DNA of 56,444 nucleotides from a virus, in IMG/VR virus record IMGVR_UViG_3300019360_000010, positions 1 through 56,444 of that record, one strand, 5' to 3'. Made by a program: the position numbers and the translations under genes. Positions 37,553-46,226 of the stretch are shown here, piece after piece; the first letter of the stretch is position 1, and every line of letters begins with the position of its first letter. The notes under the pieces are model-generated. The model worked only from the letters and a program-made list of their open reading frames with translations, had not been told where the DNA came from and made no database searches.

Positions 37553-39619
37553 ATGGCGCGTCGCGGTACCGATACCGAAGTTATCATGGAAGCGAAGGGA
37601 AACTTCACACGGACCGCGCGGTGGGAGTCGTACGCGCGTCGCAACTTTCTCGAGGACCTTAAGTTCGCCGAGGCAGACGCGGACAACGCGTATCAGTGGC
37701 CGAACGACATCCGGCGCAACCGGGAGATCGACCAGCGCCCGTGTCTTACCATCAACAAGACACGTCAGTTCAACCTTCAGATCTTGAACGACATGCGCGA
37801 CAACAAACCGTCGCCGAAGGTGATCGCGGTTGGCAGTGAGTCCAACAAGGCTTCGGCTGACATCTTTCAGGGCGTCATCCGCCACATCGAAGACATCAGC
37901 AACGCCGACGCGACGTATCAGCTCGCGGCCGACTTCCAGGTGAAGGCCGGGATCGGATATTGGCGACTGGAGACGGGATACGCGGCGGGGAACACGTTCG
38001 ATCAAGAGATCTTTATCCGGCCGATCCTCGATCCGTTGTCGGTGTACATGGACCCCGACATCAAGGAGAAGGATGGGTCAGACGCGAAGTTCGCGTTTCA
38101 TTTCGAGAACATGTTGAAGACCGAGTTCAACGAACGTTACCCGAAGTTCAAGAACAAGGGCGCGCAGTCGATTTTTGGCGACTTCAGCTACCGGACGGAC
38201 GACGATCACTACCGCGTCTGCGAGTACTACCGGCGTGTGGACGAAGAAGATACGTTGATCTTCATGCCGGACGTGAACCAGTTCGTCCGTGAGTCGACGA
38301 TCCGAAAGCTAGGTGCCGACAACCTGACGCGAAAGCTGCTGGACGAAGATCGCATCCAGCGCCGGACGATCATCACGACGCGGATCGAGTGGTACGTGAT
38401 GTCAGGCATGCAGATCCTCGAAGAGGGTGAGATCGTCGGCACGTACATCCCGATCATCCGCGTTCCGGGCGAGGAGTCGATCATCGACGGTCGGATGGAT
38501 CGAAAGGGTCACACGCGCGCGCTCAAAGATCCTCAGCGCATGTACAACTACTGGTCCTCGTCGGCCGTCGAAGCGTTGGCGATCCAGACCAAGACACCAT
38601 GGCTCGCGCCGGCTGCTGCGATCGAAAACTACGAGGTGTACTGGCGTCAGGCGAACCGGGCGAACACCTCCGTTCTGCCGTACAACAACCGCGATGACGA
38701 CGGCAACGAGATCGCGCCGCCGCAGCGGATCAACCCGCCGACGATGCCGTCCGGCTTCATGTCCGGCATGGAAGTCGCCAACAACGAGATGATGATGGCG
38801 TCGGGCCAGTACCAGTCGATGATGGGACAGCCGGCGAACGAGCGGACGGGCAAGGCGATCAACAACCGGCAACGTCAGGGTGATCGCGCAACGCTTCACT
38901 ACGCGGACAACCTGGGACTGGCGATCCGTCACACCGGCCGCGTCCTCGTTCAGTGGGTGCCGTTGATCTACGACACCGCGCGGGTCATCCGCATCCTTGG
39001 CGAAGACGGTACCGAGGACCAGGTGACCGTCAATCCGCAGGCGGCGCAGGCGATGACGCAGCAGCGAAACGTGCTGACCGGTCAAGTCCAGAAGATCTTC
39101 AACCCGAAGGTCGGCCGGTACGACGTGCGCGTCACGATCGGACCGTCGTACGCGACGCGGCGTCAGGAAGCGTTCGACGCGCTGATGATGATCATCGCGC
39201 AGAACCAGCAGATCGCACCGCTCATCTCCGACCTGGCCTTTCGCAGCGCCGACTTCCCTGGGTCGGAGGAACTGGCCGATCGGCTCAAGCGAACGGTGCC
39301 GCCGGAAGTTCTCGGCGAAGCGCCACCGCCAAACGTTCAAGCGATGCAGGCGCAGGTCGCTCAGCTCCAGCAGCTCGTAGAGACGTTGACCGCGACGATG
39401 CAGGAGAAGGATCTGAAGTACAAGAAGCTCGAGGCCGATCGCGAGATCGAGGGGTACCGCGCGATCAGCGATCGGATGAAGGTGCTGGGCGCGGGCATGA
39501 CGCCGGATCAGGTCCTCGCGACCGTGCAACAGCTACTGGTGAACGCTCAGCTGATCAACATCGAACCGGAAACGGTCGAGCCGCAGATCGCGCCGATGCC
39601 GAACGGTCAGGGGATGTGA
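37553..39619 (+). CDS. P22-like portal protein
   Basis: A 688-aa protein similar to podovirus P22-type portals: ARRNFLEDLKFAEADADNAY near the N-terminus, RPCLTINKTRQFNLQILNDM, ATYQLAADFQVKAGIGYWRL, and the crown/barrel region RTGKAINNRQRQGDRA. The C-terminal 90 residues form a coiled coil (MQAQVAQLQQLVETLTATMQ), comparable to the P22 barrel. Length is near P22 gp1 (725 aa). A dodecamer would form the DNA entry vertex. Starts at the ATG at 37553; an upstream ATG at 37538 is inside TerL. Confidence 0.9.
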   Translation: MARRGTDTEVIMEAKGNFTRTARWESYARRNFLEDLKFAEADADNAYQWPNDIRRNREIDQRPCLTINKTRQFNLQILNDMRDNKPSPKVIAVGSESNKASADIFQGVIRHIEDISNADATYQLAADFQVKAGIGYWRLETGYAAGNTFDQEIFIRPILDPLSVYMDPDIKEKDGSDAKFAFHFENMLKTEFNERYPKFKNKGAQSIFGDFSYRTDDDHYRVCEYYRRVDEEDTLIFMPDVNQFVRESTIRKLGADNLTRKLLDEDRIQRRTIITTRIEWYVMSGMQILEEGEIVGTYIPIIRVPGEESIIDGRMDRKGHTRALKDPQRMYNYWSSSAVEALAIQTKTPWLAPAAAIENYEVYWRQANRANTSVLPYNNRDDDGNEIAPPQRINPPTMPSGFMSGMEVANNEMMMASGQYQSMMGQPANERTGKAINNRQRQGDRATLHYADNLGLAIRHTGRVLVQWVPLIYDTARVIRILGEDGTEDQVTVNPQAAQAMTQQRNVLTGQVQKIFNPKVGRYDVRVTIGPSYATRRQEAFDALMMIIAQNQQIAPLISDLAFRSADFPGSEELADRLKRTVPPEVLGEAPPPNVQAMQAQVAQLQQLVETLTATMQEKDLKYKKLEADREIEGYRAISDRMKVLGAGMTPDQVLATVQQLLVNAQLINIEPETVEPQIAPMPNGQGM

Positions 39620-39909
39620 TGAGACGTAACGCGCACTGGCGGATATCGAAGGTCGCCCGGGTCATCGCCGCCGAGATGTACGAGTCGTACATGACCGACG
39701 CGATCTTTGCCAAGCTGCATCCGAACCGGACGAACTGGGTCAACGTGAACTATCACTTGTTCCTCATGCCGGCGCGCGCGGCGCTGGCACAGTCGTTGAC
39801 GTCTACCGCCTTGTCCGAGAACGACAAGGAAGAGATCATCGACGCGCTGGCGCTCGATCAGACGTTCATCGATCGTAAGAAACCGCGCGTCGGCATCATC
39901 CGAGCGTAA
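39619..39909 (+). CDS. Hypothetical 96-aa protein between portal and scaffold
   Basis: ATG at 39619 overlapping the portal stop (TGATG). It is helical and basic at the N-terminus (MRRNAHWRISKVARVIAAEM), with NRTNWVNVNYHLFLMPARAA. Small proteins at this place in P22-like genomes are often unassigned. It may take part in head assembly. Confidence 0.65.
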   Translation: MRRNAHWRISKVARVIAAEMYESYMTDAIFAKLHPNRTNWVNVNYHLFLMPARAALAQSLTSTALSENDKEEIIDALALDQTFIDRKKPRVGIIRA

Positions 39910-39922
39910 AAAGGAGAGTGCA

Positions 39923-40804
39923 ATGGACAAGATCTGGTATCGACGGCTGTTCGACACGGCGAACGAGGGTGGCGGTGGTGGCGCCGATCCGGCCGCGCCG
40001 GCCGCGCCCGCGAAGACCGAGGAGAGCGGCGATCCGGCCGCGCCGGCCGCGCCGGTAAAGGTTACGCCGGCACCGGACGCGTGGAAGGACCAGCGCATCA
40101 GCGAGCTGACGTTCCAGAAGGCGCAGGAAAAGCAGCTGCGCGACGCGGCCGACGCCGAGAACAAGCGGCTGAAGGCTCGTCTCGCGGCGGCGAACCTCAC
40201 CGAGGAAGTTGGCGATGCGGCACCGGAGTCGGTGACGCCGCGTCAGCAACCGACGCGTCAGGTCAACGACGAGGATATCGCGAAGGTCGCCGACGTGTTG
40301 GCCGACAGCAAGGCGGCCAAGATCCTCTTCGACAAACAGTGCAACGACACCTTCAGCCGGGGCACGGTGGCGTACAAAGACTTCAAGGAGTCGATCGACA
40401 CACTGAAGCAGACCGGGTTCACGGATAACCGGGAAGCGCTGGAGACCGCTGTGAACCTGCCCGATCCCGAGGACGTGATGTACTTCCTCGGGAAGAACCC
40501 GATCCGCGCGCAGCAGATCGCGGCGATGCCCGCGATGGCCCGGACCGTCGCGCTGGTACAGATCAGCAACGATCTGAAGGCCGCGAAGAACACGGGCGTG
40601 GTTGAAGCTGGCTCGGGCGTGGTTCCGAGCGACGGCAGGACCGTGACGCTGACCGGCGCTCCCGCGCCCGTCCGCACGCTGCGTGGCGGCACGGCCGCCG
40701 CCGGTCAGGTCGATCTCTACGACACGAAGAACGTGTCGATGGATGATTGGGTCAAGAAGCGCGACGCCGACGTGGCCGCGCGTCGCGCTGCACGAGCCAG
40801 CTGA
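39923..40804 (+). CDS. Scaffolding protein (putative)
   Basis: A 293-aa protein immediately upstream of the coat gene, behind AAAAAGGAGAG. The N-terminus is Ala/Pro-rich and disordered, then a coiled coil follows (TFQKAQEKQLRDAADAENKR), a helical core, and a basic C-terminus (KKRDADVAARRAARAS). The basic helix at the end matches coat-binding tails of P22-type scaffolds. No protease motif is visible. Confidence 0.75.
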   Translation: MDKIWYRRLFDTANEGGGGGADPAAPAAPAKTEESGDPAAPAAPVKVTPAPDAWKDQRISELTFQKAQEKQLRDAADAENKRLKARLAAANLTEEVGDAAPESVTPRQQPTRQVNDEDIAKVADVLADSKAAKILFDKQCNDTFSRGTVAYKDFKESIDTLKQTGFTDNREALETAVNLPDPEDVMYFLGKNPIRAQQIAAMPAMARTVALVQISNDLKAAKNTGVVEAGSGVVPSDGRTVTLTGAPAPVRTLRGGTAAAGQVDLYDTKNVSMDDWVKKRDADVAARRAARAS

Positions 40805-40860
40805 CCCGTTCTCGTCGTAGCGAGCGACGGTAAGACTCGCTTCCGACCCGATCGGATCTA

Positions 40861-40920
40861 TCGTCGGTGTTCTCGTCCCAGCCGAGGCTATCGCTGGTGT
40901 TCTCGTCCCGACCGAGGCTA
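40861..40920. repeat. Two 30-bp tandem repeats upstream of the coat gene
   Basis: 40861-40890 and 40891-40920 agree at most positions (both contain GGTGTTCTCGTCCC and CCGAGGCTA) and a partial third copy follows. They sit in the 191-bp non-coding gap 40805-40995 between scaffold and coat. Each unit can form a small AGCC-GA-GGCT hairpin. They may affect coat mRNA stability or translation; no promoter was found. Confidence 0.6.
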
Positions 40921-40995
40921 CAGTCGGTGCATCGCCTTAATCCGCTCAGCTTGGGCAGCCGAGCACGTATCAACTTCATCTTCAACGAGGGTTAG

Positions 40996-42210
40996 ATGAA
41001 CAGTCTTCTGACGATCGATATGATCACGCGGGAGGCGGTGCGGTTGTTCCGTAACAGCAACGCCTTCATCCAGAACATCAATCGACAGTACGACGACCAG
41101 TATGCACGCGACGGTGCCAAGATCGGCACCACGCTGCGCATCCGGTTGCCGAACGACTACACCGTCCGGACGGGCACCGCGCTTCAGGTCCAGTCCACGA
41201 CGGAACAGCAGATCACGATGACGCTCGCCACCCAGAAGGGTGTCGACGTCTCGTTCAGCACGGCCGAGCGCACCATGAGCTTGGACGACTATTCCGAGCG
41301 AGTGTTGTCGCCCATGATCAACAACCTGGCCGGTGACATCGCTAACGACATCATGTCGGGCAGCGAAACCGGGATCTGCAACTTCGTCTCGAACGTGGAC
41401 GGCTCGAACAACATCATCGCGCCGACCGCGACTCAATTCCTCGAGGCGGGTGCCTATCTCAACGACAACTCGGGTCCGATGGGTGACCGCAAGGTCATCA
41501 ACGATCCGTGGACCGACGCGCGTGTCGTCGGGTCGTTGACGGGGCTGTTCAATCCACAGCCGCAGATCAGTGAGCAGTACAAGACCGGTTCGATGCGCGG
41601 ACAGGCTCTTGGCTTCTCGAACTGGATGATGGATCAGACCGTCATCAAGCATCAGGCCGGTACTTTCACCGCCGGCACGGTGGCCGGTGCCAACCAGACC
41701 GGTACGACGCTGCTGCTGAACGCGATCACCGGCACGCTGAACGCTGGTGATATCATCACCATCGAGGGCGTGTACGCGGTCAACCGGGTCACCAAGGAGA
41801 CCACGGGCAAGCTTCGACAGTTTGCCGTTCAGTCGGACGTGGCGGCGCTCGGCACGTCGGTCACCCTGTACCCGGCGATCATCCCGGCGATCGCGGGCGT
41901 CAAGCAGCAGTACCAGACGGTTACGGCCTCGCCGGCCAACCTGGCCGCGCTGTCTCTGACGACGAAGGCCAGCGAGATCTACCGTCACAACATCGCATAC
42001 GCTCCGGATGCGGTGACGATGGCGACCGCTGACCTGGAACTACCGCGCGGCGTCCACGAGGCCGCGCGCGAGTCGTTCGACGGCGTGTCGATGCGCATGA
42101 TCACCGACTACCTCGTCGGTACCGATCAGATGATCACGCGGCTCGACATCCTCTACGGCTTCCTCTACGTGCGCCCCGAGTGGGGCTGCGTGGTGGCGGA
42201 CAAGATCTAA
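40996..42210 (+). CDS. Major capsid protein, P22-coat-like
   Basis: A 404-aa protein following the scaffold. N-terminal arm MNSLLTIDMITREAVRLFRN, then NINRQYDDQYARDGAKIGTT and LRIRLPNDYTVRTGTALQVQ, as in P22-like coat proteins (HK97 fold, 430 aa in P22). A beta-rich insertion (FTAGTVAGANQTGTTLLLNA to VYAVNRVTKE) corresponds to an I-domain-like element. It ends LYGFLYVRPEWGCVVADKI. Strong expression is expected. Confidence 0.88.
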   Translation: MNSLLTIDMITREAVRLFRNSNAFIQNINRQYDDQYARDGAKIGTTLRIRLPNDYTVRTGTALQVQSTTEQQITMTLATQKGVDVSFSTAERTMSLDDYSERVLSPMINNLAGDIANDIMSGSETGICNFVSNVDGSNNIIAPTATQFLEAGAYLNDNSGPMGDRKVINDPWTDARVVGSLTGLFNPQPQISEQYKTGSMRGQALGFSNWMMDQTVIKHQAGTFTAGTVAGANQTGTTLLLNAITGTLNAGDIITIEGVYAVNRVTKETTGKLRQFAVQSDVAALGTSVTLYPAIIPAIAGVKQQYQTVTASPANLAALSLTTKASEIYRHNIAYAPDAVTMATADLELPRGVHEAARESFDGVSMRMITDYLVGTDQMITRLDILYGFLYVRPEWGCVVADKI

Positions 42211-42241
42211 CCGATCTCGTTCGTCGTTTCCTCCCAAACTA

Positions 42242-42263
42242 CCGGGCGGCTTCGGCCGCCCGG
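42242..42263 (+). terminator. UUCG tetraloop hairpin after the coat gene
   Basis: A 9-bp perfect GC stem CCGGGCGGC / GCCGCCCGG (42242-42250, 42255-42263) closed by a TTCG tetraloop and followed by CCTTCTTTC. This is a stable intrinsic-terminator or 3'-end protecting hairpin. Partial termination here would raise coat mRNA relative to genes downstream. The weak T tract suggests incomplete stop. Confidence 0.7.
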
Positions 42264-42291
42264 CCTTCTTTCGATCGAAAGGTGCAGCAAC

Positions 42292-42522
42292 ATGCCGAAA
42301 CCAAAGATCTTCAACCGCTACGAGAACATGGAATTTCCGAAGTACGTGTTTCACGAGTACCCGAAGCTTCTCGGACCGGAGGGCAAGCGTGTGACCGTCC
42401 ACTCCCCTGAGGAAGAGGAAGCGACGCTGGCCAAGTTGAAATTGCCGGTGGGTCGCAAGAACAAGCTGTCGAACGAGACCGAAGCCGACCTGACTGAACA
42501 AGCGACCGAAGCAAAGGGCTGA
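42292..42522 (+). CDS. Hypothetical 76-aa protein
   Basis: ATG at 42292 behind GAAAGGTGC. Starts MPKPKIFNRYENMEFPKYVF and includes KLLGPEGKRVTVHSPEEEE and a charged tail. Small proteins directly after coat genes in P22-like phages are often head decoration or completion proteins. No family match. Confidence 0.65.
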   Translation: MPKPKIFNRYENMEFPKYVFHEYPKLLGPEGKRVTVHSPEEEEATLAKLKLPVGRKNKLSNETEADLTEQATEAKG

Positions 42523-42525
42523 TCC

Positions 42526-43257
42526 ATGACCACCGCGCGAGATATCTGCCTTCAGGCTCTCAAGGACTCGGGCATCATCGGCGTCGGTCAAACGGCGTTG
42601 GCGGAAGACATCAACGACTCCTTTACGGCACTGAACCAGATGCTCGCGCAGTGGCGACGCAAGCGGTTTCTGATCCCGTACCTGAGCACCATCAGCAAGA
42701 TATCGACGGCCGCGCAGACCTACTCGATGGGGCCAGGGGGTGATTTTGACACGGGCACGGGCATCTCGCGCCCGGACAAGATCGAGTCAGCGTACTTCCG
42801 TCAGAAGACGGGGCAGCCGAACAACGAGGTGGACTTCGGTCTCACCATCATTCCGTCGCGCGAACAGTACAACCAGATCTCGTTGAAGACGCTTCAGACG
42901 TTTCCGAACTGGGTGTACTACGAACCGACGTTCCCGCTCGGCACGTTGTACTTTTGGCCGATCCCGCAGGCGAACATCTACGAGATGTTCGTATCGGTGA
43001 AATCGACACTGCAGCGGTTCGTCGATCTCAACACCATCATCGTGTTGCCCGAGGAATACGAGGCGGCGCTGCGGTTCTGTCTGGCGCAGCGGCTGCTGTT
43101 GATCTATCAGCTCCCGCCGAACGAGAACTTGATGCGATTGGCAAAGGACGCGCTCAACGTCGTGCGCGGCGCGAACGTCCAGCTTGCATCGCTCGAAGTT
43201 CAGTCTGAACTCATCCGTCCGGGTCTGTACAATGTATACTCGGACAGCATTTATTAA
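42526..43257 (+). CDS. P22 gp4-like head-tail adaptor / DNA stabilization protein
   Basis: A 243-aa protein. TARDICLQALKDSGIIGVGQ, ALNQMLAQWRRKRFLIPYLS, SMGPGGDFDTGTGISRPDKI and YEAALRFCLAQRLLLIYQLP match the gp4 family that fits between portal and tail hub. It closes the portal after packaging. The order after the coat gene agrees with P22-type head modules. Confidence 0.85.
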   Translation: MTTARDICLQALKDSGIIGVGQTALAEDINDSFTALNQMLAQWRRKRFLIPYLSTISKISTAAQTYSMGPGGDFDTGTGISRPDKIESAYFRQKTGQPNNEVDFGLTIIPSREQYNQISLKTLQTFPNWVYYEPTFPLGTLYFWPIPQANIYEMFVSVKSTLQRFVDLNTIIVLPEEYEAALRFCLAQRLLLIYQLPPNENLMRLAKDALNVVRGANVQLASLEVQSELIRPGLYNVYSDSIY

Positions 43258-43444
43258 GAGAGCGCTGTCGGCTGCGGAGTTCCGAGCGTTCATGACCGGC
43301 GAGGTCGCGTACGTTCGTCGCGCGCCGCTGAAAGGTTTCGTGTTGTACCACGCGGACGGGTCGATCGTCGCCGCCGATCCGGATGAGCTGAACTTGATCC
43401 GGATGTGTTGGAACAACGACGTGTTCTGTCAACGGGTTCACTGA
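43232..43444 (+). CDS. DUF1150-like protein (70 aa)
   Basis: ATG at 43232, overlapping the gp4-like gene by 26 nt. EVAYVRRAPLKGFVLYHADG and the -FCQRVH end resemble DUF1150 (M-x-Y-V-R ... H-A-A-D-G ... V-H), a family I know mainly from Alphaproteobacteria. Function unknown. It may be an acquired host gene and supports an alphaproteobacterial host. Confidence 0.6.
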   Translation: MYTRTAFIKRALSAAEFRAFMTGEVAYVRRAPLKGFVLYHADGSIVAADPDELNLIRMCWNNDVFCQRVH

Positions 43445-44868
43445 TGAAGCTTCCACTTACCGGTGGTTTTTACGTCGCTCAGTCGCTTCTCGCTTCGGCG
43501 CAGCGGTGCGTGAACCTGTATCCGGAGACCAACCCGTCGGAGTCGACGTTCCCGTTCACACACTACCAGACGCCAGGATCGTTGAAGCTCGGTGCGCCGC
43601 CGGCCGCCGGTTCCGGGCGCTGCATCTACCGCGCGTCCAACGGCGCGTTGTACGCCGTGGTCGCGCAGAACGTCTACGCGATATCGAGCGCCTGGGTATA
43701 CACGCTTCTCGGTTCGATCAGCTCGCCGCCGAACCCGTGCTACATCGCGGACAACGGCGTGGACGCGTTGCTGGTGGATGGGACGCCGAACGGCTATATG
43801 TGGGATCTCGCGACCGACACGTTCGCGCCGTTCGTCGATCCGAACTTCTACGGCGCAGACCGCGTGGACTATGCGAGCCTGCGGTTCGTGCTGAACAAGC
43901 CTGGTACACCGATCTTCTACTACAGCGAACCGACCTCACTGGTGTTCGACCCGCTCGACTTCGCCGCGAAGTCCGGTTCGCCGGACCCGCTGATCTCGAT
44001 CATCGCGTCGCTCGATCAGGTCTGGCTCCTCGGCGAGTTGACGACTGAAGTGTTCTACAACGCGGGCGCGACCGACGCGATCTTCGAGCGTCAGCCTGGT
44101 TCGTTCATGGAACACGGCTGCGGTGCGAAGTACTCCGTCGCCAAGGCGGATGTCTGGACGTTCTGGCTCGGCCAGGACCGGCAGGGCACGCACATCGTCT
44201 ATCGTGGCGAAGGATATCAGGCGCGACGGATCAGCACCTCGGCGATCGAGAACGTCCTCGCGGGATACTCGACCGTGGCCGACGCGGTGGGTTTTACCTA
44301 CCAGCAGAACGGCCACCTGTTCTACATCCTGGTGTTCCCGACCGCCAACGCCACCTGGGTGTTTGACTGTGCGACGAACCTGTGGCACGAACGTGCCTGG
44401 ACTGATCCTGACGACGGCACGCTCAACCGCATCCGTGCGAACGGCGTGGCGTTCGCCTACGACAAGAACATCACGATCGACTGGGAGAACGGCGCGATCT
44501 ACGAGCTCCGTCTTGACCTGTTCGTAGACGACGCGTCGCCGATCACGCGCGTCCGGTCGTGGGCGAACGTCGTAGAAGAGGGAAAGCGCGTTCTCTATCG
44601 TCAGTTCACCGCGTGGATCGATGCCGGCACGATCATGCAGCCGGGTGAAGATCCGTTGATCGGCTTGCGCTGGTCGGACGATGGCGGCAACACCTGGGGT
44701 AACACGGTGCTGCAGTCGATCGGCAAGACCGGCACGTACAACACGACGCCGAACTGGTCACGGCTCGGATATGGCCGCAACCGCGTGTTCGAGCTCAGCT
44801 GGTCAATAAACGCTAAGGCGGCGCTGCAGGGCGCGTTCGTCGAAGTATCCGGAGTCAGCAAGACGTGA
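43444..44868 (+). CDS. Tail hub / packaged-DNA stabilization protein (474 aa)
   Basis: The N-terminus KLPLTGGFYVAQSLLASAQR with CVNLYPETNPSES is typical of a podovirus tail family (P22 gp10-like position; similar to Bcep22/BPP-1-type proteins). The rest is beta-propeller-like (FVDPNFYGADRVDYASLRFV, VWLLGELTTEVFYNAGATDA, WTFWLGQDRQGTHIVYRG). It probably forms the hexameric tail hub to which spikes or fibres attach. TGATG start overlap. Confidence 0.82.
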   Translation: MKLPLTGGFYVAQSLLASAQRCVNLYPETNPSESTFPFTHYQTPGSLKLGAPPAAGSGRCIYRASNGALYAVVAQNVYAISSAWVYTLLGSISSPPNPCYIADNGVDALLVDGTPNGYMWDLATDTFAPFVDPNFYGADRVDYASLRFVLNKPGTPIFYYSEPTSLVFDPLDFAAKSGSPDPLISIIASLDQVWLLGELTTEVFYNAGATDAIFERQPGSFMEHGCGAKYSVAKADVWTFWLGQDRQGTHIVYRGEGYQARRISTSAIENVLAGYSTVADAVGFTYQQNGHLFYILVFPTANATWVFDCATNLWHERAWTDPDDGTLNRIRANGVAFAYDKNITIDWENGAIYELRLDLFVDDASPITRVRSWANVVEEGKRVLYRQFTAWIDAGTIMQPGEDPLIGLRWSDDGGNTWGNTVLQSIGKTGTYNTTPNWSRLGYGRNRVFELSWSINAKAALQGAFVEVSGVSKT

Positions 44869-45188
44869 GCGACACGCAGTTCCAAGGTTTTCCGGATCTC
44901 AACCAGCCGGTCGTCGAGAAGGGCGGTCGGTTGACGCTGATCTGGTACCGGTTTCTTACCTCGCTGTGGCGGCGGACCGGCGCGGGCGGCGCGGGCAGCG
45001 CGGTGTTTTCCGGCGCCCCCCTGGACCCCGTGGCCGATCGCGGGTTTCTCTACGTGGCCGGCGGTGACGGTCCACCCATCGGAACGCCGCTCGTCTACTC
45101 GGGTCAGTCCGCGTTCTACGCCGACTACACGAACAAGAAGATGTATGTATTCTTCTTCGGTGACAACGCCTGGACGGCGCTGAACTAG
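44865..45188 (+). CDS. Hypothetical 107-aa protein, tail region
   Basis: GTG at 44865 overlapping the hub stop (GTGA). QPVVEKGGRLTLIWYRFLTS is a recurring N-terminal motif in phage tail-region proteins (often fused to fibres), followed by a small beta domain (YSGQSAFYADYTNKKMYVFF). Possibly a tail connector. Function not established. Confidence 0.65.
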   Translation: MSDTQFQGFPDLNQPVVEKGGRLTLIWYRFLTSLWRRTGAGGAGSAVFSGAPLDPVADRGFLYVAGGDGPPIGTPLVYSGQSAFYADYTNKKMYVFFFGDNAWTALN

Positions 45189-45199
45189 GAGACAGCACC

Positions 45200-46216
45200 A
45201 TGGGTTTTGATCCGTTCACGATGATGCTCGGCGGTTCTGCGCTGAACGGCATCTTCGGTAGCCTGGGCAGCTTGTTCGGTTCCTCGTCGCAGTCGAAGGC
45301 TGCGGACAAGGCGATGCAGTTCGCTCAGAACCAGTTCATGATGTCGAAGCAGTTCCAGGAGGAGATGCTTGCGAAGGCGAAGGAGATCCTGGGACAGGGG
45401 AGGGACTCGGCGTCGAACTATCTGATCGGCGGTCGCGACGTCTCGAACAAGTATCTCCAGGACAGTTTGATCCAGTCGAACCTGTTGACGCAGGGTGGTA
45501 TGTCGCTGGGCCTCGATCAGCTGTCACCGTACGCCGCGCTCGGCGGTGAGGGGATCGAAGCGTTCAACGCGAACAAGAACCTCCTGATGAACCCGTTGGT
45601 GATGGATCAGGAAGCGCTGGAGAAGACGCCGGGGTATCAGTTCGCGTTGAACCAGGGCCTTCGCGCGCAGCAACAGTCCGCCACGACGCGCGGCCTCGGC
45701 CTGTCCGGCGCGCAGCTGAAGGGCGCGTCAGAGTTCGCCACCGGTCTGGCGGATCAGACCTACGGCAACCAGTTTCAGCGCGAGCTGTCGAACCGGAACG
45801 ACCTGTTCTCGCGGATCAGCGGCATGATCGGTGGCGGCGCGAGCGCGGCCGGTTCGATGGCGAACATGCTGTTCGGTGGCAACGAGTCGATGGCGAACCG
45901 CACCATGGGACTCGGCAACACGATCAGCGGCAACAACATGGCGACGGGCGGCGCGCTCGCCGGGAACGAGATGGACACGGCGCGCGCGATCGCGCAGATC
46001 ATGTTTGGGACCGGTGCGAACGTCGGCGGCAACAACATGCAGCTCGCCGGGCTCGGGTCGAACGCGCTGATGCAGCAGGGCAACGCGAACGCCGCCGGTA
46101 TCATGGGGATGTTCAACTCGCTCGGCGGCGCGCTCGGCAACATGGGCAACATGTCGATGATGAGCAGCTTGTTCGGTGGCGGCAACATGTTCAGCACCTC
46201 CGGCAAGCTGTCGTAA
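45200..46216 (+). CDS. Internal virion / DNA-ejection protein 1 (338 aa)
   Basis: Behind TAGGAGACAG. The N-terminal hydrophobic Gly-rich stretch is MGFDPFTMMLGGSALNGIFG; next come KTPGYQFALNQGLRAQQQSA and GLGLSGAQLKGASEFATGLA, a signature of DNA-transfer proteins of Bcep22/BPP-1-type podoviruses. The C-terminus is rich in Gly, Asn and Met. It corresponds in place to P22 gp7, ejected into the envelope. Confidence 0.75.
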   Translation: MGFDPFTMMLGGSALNGIFGSLGSLFGSSSQSKAADKAMQFAQNQFMMSKQFQEEMLAKAKEILGQGRDSASNYLIGGRDVSNKYLQDSLIQSNLLTQGGMSLGLDQLSPYAALGGEGIEAFNANKNLLMNPLVMDQEALEKTPGYQFALNQGLRAQQQSATTRGLGLSGAQLKGASEFATGLADQTYGNQFQRELSNRNDLFSRISGMIGGGASAAGSMANMLFGGNESMANRTMGLGNTISGNNMATGGALAGNEMDTARAIAQIMFGTGANVGGNNMQLAGLGSNALMQQGNANAAGIMGMFNSLGGALGNMGNMSMMSSLFGGGNMFSTSGKLS

Positions 46217-46226
46217 GGATATCGCC

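Noticed and set aside
38402-39529. Long minus-strand frame (375 codons) opposite the portal gene
   Set aside because: Shadow of a well-supported gene in GC-rich DNA.
40918-41988. Long minus-strand frame opposite the coat gene
   Set aside because: Shadow frame; composition typical of reversed coding sequence, no ribosome-binding site.
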